Assembly (NCBI GenBank): GCA_002633025.1
Contig: NMRB01000427.1
Span: 152,007-216,006 of the forward strand
Origin: Notospermus geniculatus
Lineage: Eukaryota; Nemertea; Pilidiophora; Heteronemertea; Lineidae
DNA length: 64,000 nucleotides
Direction of reading: 5' to 3'
A program made the position numbers and the translations under genes. Positions 1-12,000 of this stretch are shown here, piece by piece (the first letter of the stretch is position 1; each line of letters begins with the position of its first letter). The notes under the pieces were generated by a model. It did no database searches and was not told the DNA's origin. It worked only from the letters and a program-made list of their open reading frames with translations.

Positions 1-113
1 TAGAAGCCTCCTTAACACAAAGGTCCACTTTAATCTTTTGTATTCTGCCCTGCAAACAATAGCTAAAGGTAAACCTTATAGAGTTAAGGAAGCTTCTAGA
101 ATACGGCCCATTG
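1..113. mobile_element. Palindromic MITE family A, copy 1 (cut by window start)
   Basis: Starts inside the element at TAGAAGCCTCC and ends with the inverted counterpart GGAAGCTTCTAGAATACGG. It shares the internal stretch TGCAAACAATAGCTAAAGGT with the copy at 16864-16979, so it is a short non-autonomous TIR element. Confidence 0.75.
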
Positions 114-127
114 TCTTCCGATCACCT

Positions 128-187
128 AAAGCCCCGATTACATAGAAGTATACGGTATACGAAAACGCGCGGTTAACAATGGCTTTA
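128..187. mobile_element. Half copy of foldback MITE family B
   Basis: One arm of the 48165-48303 hairpin element: CGATTACATAGAAGTATACG, then GTATACGAAAACG and GGTTAACAATGGCTT. The second arm is missing. Confidence 0.7.
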
Positions 188-271
188 TTTGGGACATCCT
201 ATATCGAGGGGCATTAGATCCTAATGACACCGAGGGAAAGGTACTTCATACCAGTGAGAGGGGCGATACAG

Positions 272-675
272 GTGCCTGTCTATCGCAAGCCGTCCCTGCC
301 ATAAATCCACCATGCTGTAATTATTTACTACTATCCTAGTAAATATTTTCTATACCATGGTAGTAAATACTAGGTAAGAATTATTTACTACCATGAAATA
401 TTTAATTCTTACCTATAGGTAATAATGATTTACTACCATGGTAATATTTAATTCTTACCTAATTATTTACTACCATGGTAATAATTCGTACTTCGGAAAC
501 GGAAGTACGAATTCTTACCTAGGTAATACATGTAATTATTTACTACCATGGTAGTAAATAATTATTACCTAGGTAAAAATTCGTACTACCATGGTAGAAA
601 ATATTTACTAGCATGGTAGTAAATAATTATAGCATGGTGGATTTATGGCAGGGACGGCTTGCGATACCTGTCAGT
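272..675. repeat. 400-bp foldback with repeated palindromic core
   Basis: Inverted arms of about 85 bp (272-360 and 592-675; both contain ATCGCAAGCCGTCCCTGCCA or its complement). They enclose a core made almost wholly of short palindromes: ACCATGGT, CCTAGG and TTTACTACCATGGTAGTAAA, plus a 12-bp-stem hairpin at 483-512. Probably a foldback DNA transposon; any terminal element boundaries are unclear. Confidence 0.75.
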
Positions 676-2991
676 GGACTGCCGCACAAACGCATCAAAA
701 ATCCATCATCGTCATACCCTTTGACATTCCAAGCGCCTCAGGAATGCCCACGCGACAATGCTTCATTTGCACTCGGGAACCGTATAATAATGCAACTTAA
801 ACATTATATTTAAAACATTGCTGTTTGCATCGTCTGGGCATTATATGAGAATTTGCTTCTTCCAATCCTTTGGCCAGATTATCCGCAGGGTATTTGCCGT
901 GTCTGCCAAGCTATGCCAGGCAAGTTCGGTAAAAGTTATTGGCCATCCGGGGTTCTTTTTGTAAGTTGACAAAGCGGGAAAGCGAAAAGAACGTTTCTCT
1001 CCAGGGCCAGTATTGAGGTGAAACTTGGTCAGAAAAAAATTCAATTCCAAGGGGTTATCACACTGGTCATTCTTATGGATAAAGGGGTGTCATAGGAAAA
1101 ATTATCCCCTGGAAAATGTCCTGGATACTTGCTGGGAAAAGAAGTCTTTAAGTCATTGTTTTTTTGCAGACATATGTCTGGCGTTGGTTTTCCAAGTTTA
1201 ACTCTTTCTTACATGTAGCCTAACATACATGTATAATGAGCGAGTCCTTGATTTTCATGAATTTTATTGGAAATGATGGCGTCTTTGTCAGAGAGAAACA
1301 CAGGATGCAAGGTAGAATTGCAAAGACTGACGTGTTTTGTTCTTTTTTTCTAATAGACCTAGTGAATATTGGACTCAATGAATATTAAATGCAATAAATC
1401 TCAAATAATCACAGCCGCACCCCGTGATACGTGGGACAGGATTCTTTGTGTTTTGGGATGCTGAGGATTACGGCAACATAACGAATCAGTGATGACAGTG
1501 ACATCCGGGTACCTAGATACGAGGTCGTGCCCTATCGCATTCCTTTGTTCCCGCACGCAGACGACTTTCCTATTGTCTTCACGTAGACGCGGTGACAGCA
1601 TTATTAATCTTTTTGTTGGTCGCGTGCAATCTCACCGCGCCAGTTGCAATGAGTCAACATGTGAGGAAATTCCCTCACTCATCAGCAGACGACATTTAAT
1701 CAAATAATTTACGACCTCGGATTAAACTCCATTAAATAAACAGATGCCAGGAATGATGGGTGGCTTAGTCATGCTAATGTCCACCTTTAAAACCCGTCTT
1801 GGTCCACGAGTGGTGATTTCCCTACATTACCTGGCCCCTAAACCTAAATTCGCCGACACCTTAATTGCCGATATGTCACCGAATCGCCATATATAAAGGG
1901 ATTACTCACGGCAAATAGGTCTCGGTGTCGGCAAGGTCTTTGTCATGATTTGATACCAACTGACCAATGGTCCGAAGAAATCTCAGGGGACGGATTAGAT
2001 GCAGTGAATGTCCTCGGACACAATTTGTCAAAATCCTCATGCCCCGTTGGAACGGTCAATAAAGTACTCATCGGTTTTATCAGGTGAAAATGTCCTAGTG
2101 GAAGTCGACATTTCACGCACGGCATCGGCATCTAACGATATTTTTGTTAGGAAAATCTGACTGGCGAAGACCACCATATATTTTATACCCAAATAATCGT
2201 TGTGACGCTGCGTCCTAGGCCTACATGTACCGATTCATCAACTGGCGAACATAGACTGCCCAATCCAAGCACTCCTCATTCTGACCAATAACAATCGCTC
2301 CCAACACCCAATAGCCAATGGGACGGCGCGTATTGACACCGAGTAACCAATGGCCATTAAGGAAGGTGTGTATTGGACACATCGAAATCTGACCTACCAA
2401 TAAAATGCCGCCAGACAATTGCAGATCGACAGATTATCCCTGTCACCGTTCATCTGTAATAATACTTCACTCGAACTGTGAGTAATTTTATTTTACTACG
2501 GACAATTTTATGAATAATACCGGATGCTTGAATAGGTCGCAACAAAGGGATAACTTGAATGACATTCGATGAAGTCGCGGGGTCCATACACCTGTCCATG
2601 AAGAGGATGCCAAACGACCTGCATGTCAATTTTACTTGCATTGAGATGAAATTCGTTGTCTTGGTATTTGCATTGTGTCAATTAATTGGTATCTTATTGT
2701 GATTGGCACTCCTTTTCCTTGAGGCCAATATCGGCCTCCGGGGAGGTATCCCTCAGTGAAAAGACAAGATGACAGAAATTTTTGGTCGATTGACGCACAA
2801 ATAGTTTGATTTGTGTCCCATGATTAGTTATGCAGGAAATGGGATGCTGAATTGGTAGGTCAATCATGTAGCGAATGACCTCCAGCTGCGGTCAATGTGT
2901 ATTGAAATTCTCCGTTGTTTTCAAGAAGGCGAAGCGTCATTTGGCAAGCTGCCAAGTGTTGCGCTGGTTATGAAAATGGCATCCGTACAGC
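676..2991. other. Gene-free stretch, no recognisable gene
   Basis: Only short open frames with no recognisable similarity or splice structure. 2250-2410 holds a cluster of CCAAT/ATTGG boxes. Confidence 0.5.
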
Positions 2992-3253
2992 CGTAAAGCT
3001 AGGAATCCACTGCTGATTTTCTGCGTTGCAACTCGCTTTGCAACCTGCTACCTGCGACTGAATACGACCGCAAGGAACTGATACCGGTCGCCGACCAGTT
3101 GCCGACTGAAATTGACCACATCTTCACCATTGGTGGAAATCATGTCGAGCGAGTCCACTACGGAGATTGAGTGCCCAGTTGCAACGCAACCCAGTTGCAA
3201 AGCAAGTCGCAACGCAAAATCTGCTTGAAAATCAATGGTGGATTCCTAGCTTT
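2992..3253. mobile_element. MITE with 60-bp inverted ends
   Basis: The left arm AAAGCTAGGAATCCAC with TTTGCGTTGC-type sequence (2992-3052) is inverted at 3193-3253 (GGTGGATTCCTAGCTTT). It abuts the next element. Confidence 0.7.
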
Positions 3254-4283
3254 AGCCTTGTTCACACTGCAGGCGCGGTGCGAAATTTTTCGCGCCTGAT
3301 TGTTTCCACTGTTAAGCCTATTCATCGTATCCATGACGTAACTCCGACAGTGTCCGCCATTGCTGACGTCGCAAGGGTGGTGGGCAAATGACGCAAGGGT
3401 GGTGGGCAAAATTCATTGCTTTGCTGAAGGAGCTGGTGGGCAAAAAGACGCAACGTCACAACGTTGTCAAAGTCATGTAGGCCTGGATACGACGTCACGG
3501 ATACGATGAATAGAGGAATCCCACTGACGATTGTGACGTCACTGCCGCGACGAGATGCCGCCATGCTGGACGTCACGTCCAACGCATTCGCAGCTTCAAA
3601 TGACGTCCAACATGGCTGACGTGCGAATTATGACGTCAATGATGACGTCACGTGAAGTTCCTCTATAGAGGCTATGCACTGACGTCATCAAATGACGTCA
3701 TCAATGGGTATGACGCCACGTGTTGGATGGAAAATGGACGGAGCACGTGGTCAGATGCACTGCGTCAGCATGTCACAACGTTCCATCCAACATGGCGTCA
3801 CCTCGCTGATGACGTCACGTGCATAGCCTCTATAGCTGTTCACACTCAGCGGTGCGATGCGACGCGCGGTAGGACGCGACGAGCGATTTCCACCGCCCCC
3901 GATCGCTCCTGCAGTATTTTTTCGCGTCGAATCGCCTGCCGCGTGATGATGCAGGTGTAAAGGGAAAGAATGTCCCCAGGAAAAACTGTCCCAGGAACAA
4001 AAGATCCTATTGTTACATTCTAATCTCTGGGAATTGGTTTTCTATAGTCATGCCGCTTATTCCGTCATTCAACAATAGAAGTGGACACTTTTTACAGGGG
4101 GACACTCTGTACCGTTACACCGGCATATCTGGCACAATTTGAATGACATGAATGATGTCACTTCCGCTAATCATGACCACCGCACGCAACTGCGTCGCGC
4201 TATGTCAAAATTGACACCGCTTGGCGATTTTTTCAACGCACCGCACCACATCGCACCGCGCCGCCAGTGAACAAGGCTTTAGG
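3252..4283. mobile_element. Nested TIR element, about 1 kb, with CRE-rich core
   Basis: The left end AGCCTTGTTCACACTGCAGG plus CGCGGTGCGA (3252-3290) is inverted at 4225-4283 (TCGCACCGCG, CCAGTGAACAAGGCTTTAG). A second GTTCACACTCAGCGGTGCGA in direct orientation at about 3838 suggests one element inside another. The middle, 3310-3835, is the TGACGTCA-rich foldback. Confidence 0.65.
3534..3834. repeat. Palindromic block with six TGACGTCA octamers
   Basis: Exact TGACGTCA at 3534, 3631, 3643, 3680, 3693 and 3810, plus several near matches. CTATAGAGGCTATGCAC at 3663 is inverted at about 3818-3834. Confidence 0.85.
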
Positions 4284-4286
4284 GAT

Positions 4287-6412
4287 GCACTTCTCATGTC
4301 CGTTCTGTTCACGTTCAAGAATGGTCAAGTGGAATTCTTTGTGATGTTTTTTGTAGCATTTCCTAATACGCGATAATAGAATTCTTCAAGAGGGAGCATC
4401 CTGTGGAAGACACCTCAAAATGGCCCTGCGGGATCGAGTCCCAAACGATGATCCTGCGGCGTCCCCACGGTGTCAGCTTCAGGCCCTGGACCTGATCCTC
4501 TCAAATGCCGTGGGTCGTGTCTTGGGGCGTTTAGCTTCATCGCGAGAGAGCGGCTGTGTCAGGGCGAAGCAACGCCGAAGGCATCCTTGGACGTGTGTCC
4601 TACTGCACTTGAGGGCATCGTGGAACAGCAAGCGTTTATTCTGGTTCGCTGGCGAAGCAGAAGACCATGGCGAGTTGCACGTGTACTTTAAACACCAAAG
4701 TTGGTCCTGAATTCCCAACCTTTACGACCGAAAAAACAGAATAACTTTCTTTAAAAAAACTGACTAAAATTCTTGATATACACATACATAAGGAAAGGTA
4801 ACCTTTCGTTCATCCCGTTTTGTGGCATTTGTACCATTCTTTCGGCGACATGACAGATATTGTAACCAGATACTGGCCTATGCCTCAACTTTTGTCGCAA
4901 AGACATTCTTGACGTTATTCACGCGTCTTCATGTATCTACAAAGGAGAAATTGCTTTGAAATAGTACCCGGTTTCTTTGTGAGGGCCAAGGGCAATTGTT
5001 GTCATAAATTTGCCTTTGAAAGGGATAGGACATCTCGACGCCTTAGCTTAGGCTTGTAGACATCGGTAATATTTTTCTGACACTTCTTTGTATGGGTGTT
5101 CAACTTGCATGGCTTATAAATAACATTCTGGCTTGTTTTGAGAAAATAACAAGTGTGACCGTTTTTTGTTGTTGTTTTTGTTTTATAGCCTATATCCATC
5201 TCAAAGACTAGCAGCACCGTTAAAGGAACGAATAGACAGCAATCGATGGGCGTCTCCAATAACCAATGGCATAGAAGTGTCTTGGACTGTCTTTTTCCAC
5301 CATAGAAGGGGCACACTAAAAGAAAGTTACAGTCATGCCTCTAAGTTTATAAAATACTAAATATTACTTGGTGTATTTGATTGACGATTAATTCCCATCC
5401 CGCATACCAAACTTTAATCGATTTGTCTTTTTTGCTGTTTGAGCCATCACCGCTTTCATTTTCCAAATAAACTCGACATGAAGAAGTTCTTTCACAAATC
5501 GCAGTTCGTGTTCATGGCCGATAAGGCGACCATTTTGAAATACGCAATGCATGGCGTATGTGTAAACTGCACAGAACATCGCGGCGAAATGAATTGGAGT
5601 TTGAGATAGGGATCCGTTATGTTGGCCTTACGCGAAAAATCGAGGTTGGTAGCAGAAAGATTCCGACTTAATTTATTGGCGTATGGCATGTCATCAGTCA
5701 AATTTAACTCATCCATTGCGGAGGGCCTGGAAAATGGAGAATAGGTGTACCAACAGACGCATTTTGTTTTCAAAACATCGACCACAAGAAGATCACCTCG
5801 TTCGATTTTTCTCCTGATTTTTTAAAAATTATCATTCGAGCGATGGTTTTAGAGGGCATAATCAGCACTGACAGATATCTTTCTTTGTATACTATGCTAT
5901 GACTGATTGAGTGCGTCACAAAGCGGAGGAAGAACCGTCCGGGAGATCCCCGCTGAGCATCATCGGACGCAGGTTCACGGTGTCCGAGAAACACAAGAAA
6001 CATGAGAATCCATTACAAGTCCTGTAATCATTCCCCTTAGTATTGTTCTGAGACGCTTTGTGTGCGCACCTGCGGAAGTGAGCCAGCATATCATGATTAA
6101 TATGCTTCGGGAACGGCCGGAGTGGATTTATTGAAGAAATGCACGACCATTGATGTGAAATGACGAATTGTTCAGACGTTTGAAAAGCCAGACATCTCCA
6201 GCTTACCTCACGTGAAAGCAGACGGCAGGGCGATGTTTTCACAAGAGGATTATGATGTTTTTTATACTGTGCTTATGTGTAGCAATTGCGTGTGACCTGT
6301 GGTAGAGGAAAAGACAAAACTAAAGACTTCAATCTCGTCAACAGAATTGCTTGCACTTTATCCGCGTGTGCCTTTAATAATTATAGCATCAAAGTTAAAA
6401 AGGGTAACATCA
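4287..6412. other. Gene-free stretch with a GC-rich open frame
   Basis: A GC- and CpG-rich block at 4420-4710 is open in several frames on both strands, but none gives a recognisable protein. The rest is AT-rich with nothing identifiable. Confidence 0.4.
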
Positions 6413-6414
6413 CT

Positions 6415-6638
6415 AAGGGCCGATTTTTTAAACGATGGCTAAGATAACCATCGGGTTTCATTAACCCTCAGTTGACAAACTGTTTGTCAATCGAAGTGAA
6501 TTTTTCGATTTTATGAATCGTTGATATAGCCAAACATTCTAAAAGGCAAATGTTTACTTTGGTTAATTCACGGTTTGTCAGAAAAGCCGATGGTTAAACC
6601 GAGGTTTACCTTAACTAGCGTTTAAAAAATCGGCCCTA
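6415..6638. mobile_element. MITE with GGGCCGATTTTTTAAACG ends
   Basis: AGGGCCGATTTTTTAAACG at the left is matched by CGTTTAAAAAATCGGCCCT at the right, around a 224-bp element. Confidence 0.85.
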
Positions 6639-8258
6639 AAAGAAGATTTATTTTTGCATCAATCTATGAAATCGGTATCATAATTGTGTTATGAAGCGAC
6701 GTGGACATGAAGCCAACATCAGTAACCTGTCCTAACATCCGGTCTGACGCATCAACGAACGCCGGACTAGGAGGACTGAGTACATTACACGGATCTGCAA
6801 CCTGTCTCACGTGGCGGATGGTTCCTCGTCACCGTGTTCCACAGCGGAGTCCATCCCTGCCACCGCTGAGCGTGCATTGTTCCTCTCTCTTTGATGTTGA
6901 TTCATTACCAGAAAACAGGCGAATCAGAGGATTCCGCTACCGTGCAGGAAATAGCTGAGGGCGAGCCGGAATGGCGGCCGTTCCGGAGGATAGACAAACT
7001 CCGCGTTTGCAGGTACGAAACGGCAATTATGAATTAATACGCATTTTGCATTAACCTTTTTGATAGTTGTCCGCGTTCTTATCAATCGCTGGCTGCGATG
7101 GCTGATGATATTCCGGCGAGATAAAAGGGAATACGCTGATATTTTCCCGTGTCGATTGCAAAGGAGTTGACGTGACTATTAAAGTGAGTATTAAATTTCA
7201 AAGGAGTGCTGATGCAGGCAAGGCAATAAGTAGCCTGGTGATCCCCCATGAAGTTGTGCCGAAAAGAACACATGGACATCCTCCAGCTACGAGTTCGGGT
7301 TAAGAGTGGGTGAACCTATAAAAAAACTAAGGAACATCGTGCTTTTGAACCTGATTTGGAGAATGTGGCTAGAAGGCCCGAGTGGCTTTGAAAGCCACAC
7401 CTCATCCAACCTTTTGGAAACCAAGAAAAGTTCAAATGGCACTTTTTTTTAAAAAGGCGAGTTACCAGCTCTCTGCAGACGTGGTTAGGTTTGTAACCTT
7501 TCAGCGATGCTGTTCACCCATTTCCTGTTACAGAAAAGGAACGGCCGGTGATAGCCTCTATCTGGTCATTTTCACTTAAGAGAGAAAGGATGTTCCTTGC
7601 TGGTATTCATTTTTCCCCCACAAAACTGACAACGCTGCCCGTACCTCTTCAAACGAAGTGGAGGGTAATGACCTAGGCCTAGCTGTGATGCATGAGATCC
7701 CTGGACATGTGACAATTGCAATGTGCTCATAAATTGCTAAATAAGGAGTTCGCAATCACCCTTGAGAAAAAGTTTCATTGCTGGAGACTTTGTAAAGTGG
7801 AAGTTGACAAAGTTTGCGTTTCGTCACGTCGTTCCTGCTGTGGCACGAACAGACGGAAGAAAAACAGAATCGTAATCAGTAACATGGGACCGAGACATCC
7901 TCTGCCGAAGGAAAAATCAACTAACTATACATCTCATAAAGAAAAACATCTGAAGAATTTCGTCTTTGCGAAAAAAATAACAATTGCCTTGGGAGAGACT
8001 TCGCGTTGTTTCAATCCATGCTCTAGTTGGTAGACGGAAGTCGCCATAGCGGACGGGCCCGTTGGGGCACGTGACAGGAAGCTCCAGCGAGGCGCCTCTA
8101 TTGGGCCGTGCAAGATGAAACGACAACAGGAAGGTGCGCCGCAATGGTTCCCTCCAAGGAGTTCTTTGCTTCGTTCTTGAGGAGAAACTTTTGGACGAGG
8201 ACGCTTTTAGATGCGTTTAAAAGATAACTCACTTTATAGGCCAGCCGCATTATTGTTT
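6639..8258. other. Gene-free stretch
   Basis: No convincing gene or repeat; a few short unrelated open frames. Confidence 0.4.
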
Positions 8259-9082
8259 ACCTTTTTAAGGCGGGGGCTACCTATAGCTGAGCTCATTCCC
8301 TAGTGGCAATCCACGGAACTTTCCTTTGTGCGCTGGTCAAACGACCAGTCATTCACATTCAGATTATATCTGGTCACCCTGATATACTGTTTTCGAAAAT
8401 CAATCTTCAGTGTACGTGCCGACCCTAAATCTTTTGTGTCCACTGCGGGTATTGTTCAGCTCTGTTGCTGGTGCTTTGGTCACAAATGGCCGAACAGAGT
8501 TTACTCAAAGAGCGGGAGTAGTGCAAATCTACATAACAAAGAAGTAACTGGCGAGCGGTATGGAAATTACAAGTTTTCTCTTTTTTGGATGGGGCCTACA
8601 TATATTTGAAAAATTTCATTTGGATGTTATTGCCATATGTGCATTCTATGCAACACGATCGCCTTTTTTGGATAGTTGGTCGGGAATATGAAATAGATGT
8701 ATTTCAAAAACTGTAAATCGAGCCTTTTTGGCACTAAATAGTTTATACCAATTAAATAGAAAATACTTTCGTAAAAAACGGATCGTTAGGACCTGCAGGC
8801 ATCAGGCCTGTATGTTACAGACTATGTGGGAAACTGATGTGTCGCATACCAAGTCTGCAAAATTTTGTTTGAAAACTCAAATTTTGACAATTTGTTATAA
8901 ATTAATTAACTCCATCGTAATTTGTCAAAATGAACAATTCTTTCGCAGAACGGGAGCATAAAGGTTGTAGCTAAAACATTTCGTTGAAATCAATTAGTTA
9001 CTTTTTGTCATGAATGTTAGGACGCTTGTTTTCAAAGAGCGCGTCAATAAAGTCGGCATAGGTAGCCCCCCGCCTTAAAGTA
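8259..9082. mobile_element. Non-autonomous DNA transposon, about 820 bp
   Basis: TTTAAGGCGGGGGCTACCTAT at 8263-8283 (with one mismatch) is inverted at 9058-9080 (ATAGGTAGCCCCCCGCCTTAA). The interior is AT-rich and has no transposase-like frame. Confidence 0.7.
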
Positions 9083-12000
9083 TGGTTGTCTTCTCTCGAT
9101 CCCGCAAATAGATTGACCATTGTAGTCATGACCCTTCAGTCAATATTCGGCCTGACCATCATGGCCACGAGATAGTCCGAGTTACACCTGCCCGCCGAAT
9201 CACGGAGGCTGAGCTTACAATCAACGGACAAACAAGGAGCACTTACCATTACGATGATACCGTCTAATAAGATTTAGCTTAGAAAATCATCGTTTCCTAA
9301 GTAGGGGTAAGAAGCATTTAGGAAACTTCAAAGGTTGACGTAGAGGGTCTCTAAGAAAAGATTACGAAGTGAAGCTATGTCTAATGGATAATCCACGCTA
9401 GGAATAATGTCAAGGAAGGGCAAGGTATCCCGCTTACGGATCAACCTGATGTCCATTGGAGATTAGGACGACATGATGTTTAGACACGGAATAAGAAACT
9501 GCTGAGAAATACGGCCGATAAAAATGCACCGCTTCTCTTTTTTTACCCTGTTGTCCATTTCGCTTTTACCAGTGGTGATGTCGCCCTGAAATCTCAAACG
9601 AGGACAGAAAGCAACCGTCCTAGACATTGGTCGTGCTTGGAGATCGGTGAAGAGCTGACCAGGCCACCGCCGACCAGACTCGCGATGGATTGAATCAGGG
9701 AAAGTGCCAAGGGAAACTACCCCAATATACCACTTCATTTCAATGTGAGACACTTGTTCTAATTTGCCTCCAGAGAAAACATCCTTTGTTCGTCGTGTGT
9801 TACCAGCGCCTCCTGCTCATAACTATCGAAGTGAAATGATCAATGATCCTCTACCATGTTGTGTTGGTTGCATTCATTTCCACTCAGCATGCTCAGCAGG
9901 CTAACTCTTGTCACTCAGGGAGCGAGGTCGAGGACCCCTTGAATCTTCACTATTAGAGGAAACGGGCAAAAATGGCGACATTAGTCAGTTCGGAAATGGA
10001 GTGCTCACTCCTGCCTACTGCAACTAAAAATATCCCAAGATGGTCAGGCCCTCTTTATAGTTTTGTTCTGGCTTGTGCGAGTGTCCTTGCGACACAAATG
10101 AAATGGCCAGGGCCATTGTGTTCACCTGTTGTTCAGAATATCTGGCAGGACGACGGCGTTGATGTCCGTTACGCCCCGTCAGCACCAGACGCTGAAGGCC
10201 ATTATTTGACTCTGGATTGGGCCGAAATTTGACAAGTACGTAGAGGTACTATTAAGGTATCAATTTATGAAATATGAGGAGTCAATCGCTACTCATAATT
10301 GAGTTACCGGTATATATGATGATTTTCGTGGCAGCCCCCTGGTGGCCAAATTTGAAAACTGACTGCCAAAATTTGGCATGCAGTTGGGAGGTCATATGAA
10401 GGTGAGTTATAGCACTTGGATTATTTTTGGGTCGGGCCATATCAGAAGTGGAACAGGCCAAAATTTGTTAGCTGGCTTGAGGATAACAGGATGCTCTGCA
10501 ACAGCACTGATCAACTACAACTCAATATATATCAGTTTAAATTAGATGTTTATTAACATTTCTCTTTGTACAAGATATGTGAATGTAATTGGACACCGTT
10601 TGTTCAAGTAGCCTACACGATACATGGTGTCATGATCAGTCCCAGGGTACTGTGAGTGTGCAAGGAATTGTCTCCGATTTTCGAACATGGTTGCTTCAAG
10701 CATCTTTCCGGAGTACAGGTAACCACTAAAATGACACATCTTCCAGCATTTCTGGATACACACATACATTACACGTACAGGTTTATCCCAAACCTCAAGA
10801 ATTAGCACGGAAAACTGCACACTTCCTGGAACTGACTTCACAGGCCTGCTGGCAAAGACTGCCGATGAGAAAGAATGATGAAAAATGCTTAAGTGCGTAT
10901 CTGAGACTCAGAAAATCTATCCCTCGACACTCTACATTCTTTCAGGCATGCATAATTTTTTTCTGAATGTCCTTCTGGAGGAAATCATGGTTCTCGGGAA
11001 AGGACATATAGATAGTGCAAAATTTTGACTTTACCATGATACGATTGGTCCCTTTTAGAACTGAGACAACACAAGACAAACCAGCAATGCATGACCAGCA
11101 ATGAACAGAAATATCCCTGAATGATATGCTTTAGAAACTGCCATGTCGACACAGACTCACATACATGAACTTAATAGTCCAAGTTGGAAGCTACCATAAT
11201 ACTTGCAGTTCCAACTAAAACTGCATCACATAAGCTTATAATCTTAATGTACAAATCCTTGATTCCCTTCTTCAGCAATCTTGGCCACTTCTGGGTTTAT
11301 AATTCAACTGAGAAATTGTATAAGTGTACAAGTAAAATTAACCACTATTCCCCTACAGGACCATCTAAAGGAATCCTACTTTATTTACTGTTTTTCACCA
11401 AACAACCCACAAACTAAAGATGGTGTAGTCAATGCAAATGCCTCTTCACCCAACAAAAGCCAGAAGTGCCCATGATTGCTGTGTTCAGGTGAATCCATAT
11501 ATTTACTCTGTGCTATTTACAATATTTCTTTTTACATAAATATTCCATAATCATGCATGAAATGAACAAGACATTTTGTAAATGCCAAGCACAACCAACT
11601 GAGAAATGTACACGTTGACTGACCTGATGAATACTCATTAATGGCCCAAAATGAATTTTACTAAAACTGGCTGCCAAAATGTGTCACCATTTTATAAACA
11701 ACGAGACCGTGTTTTCCAAAATGTAATTCCATGCCAAGACTAGAGACCCCAAAAACTGCATATCGATTTCATTCTTAGCCGAAAAAGTTGGACATTTTGT
11801 AATAAGTTGTCCCAGGCCACAGGTCCTATTGATTCAAACAAGCTTTTAAATTGAACCAATAATGTTAAACCTTTCACACCTGCCCCACTTCTCACAATCA
11901 TTATTAAGAACAACAGTAGGGAAAAATAGTAGGCCTAATATATATGAATACTGAAATAAGTTGGGGGTAGAAGCAACTTTATTCAACTCATTAGTAGATA

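Noticed and set aside
5388-6242. Overlapping minus-strand frames that could be exons of another gene
   Set aside because: No shared homology, no consistent splice phases, and different frames overlap without pattern.
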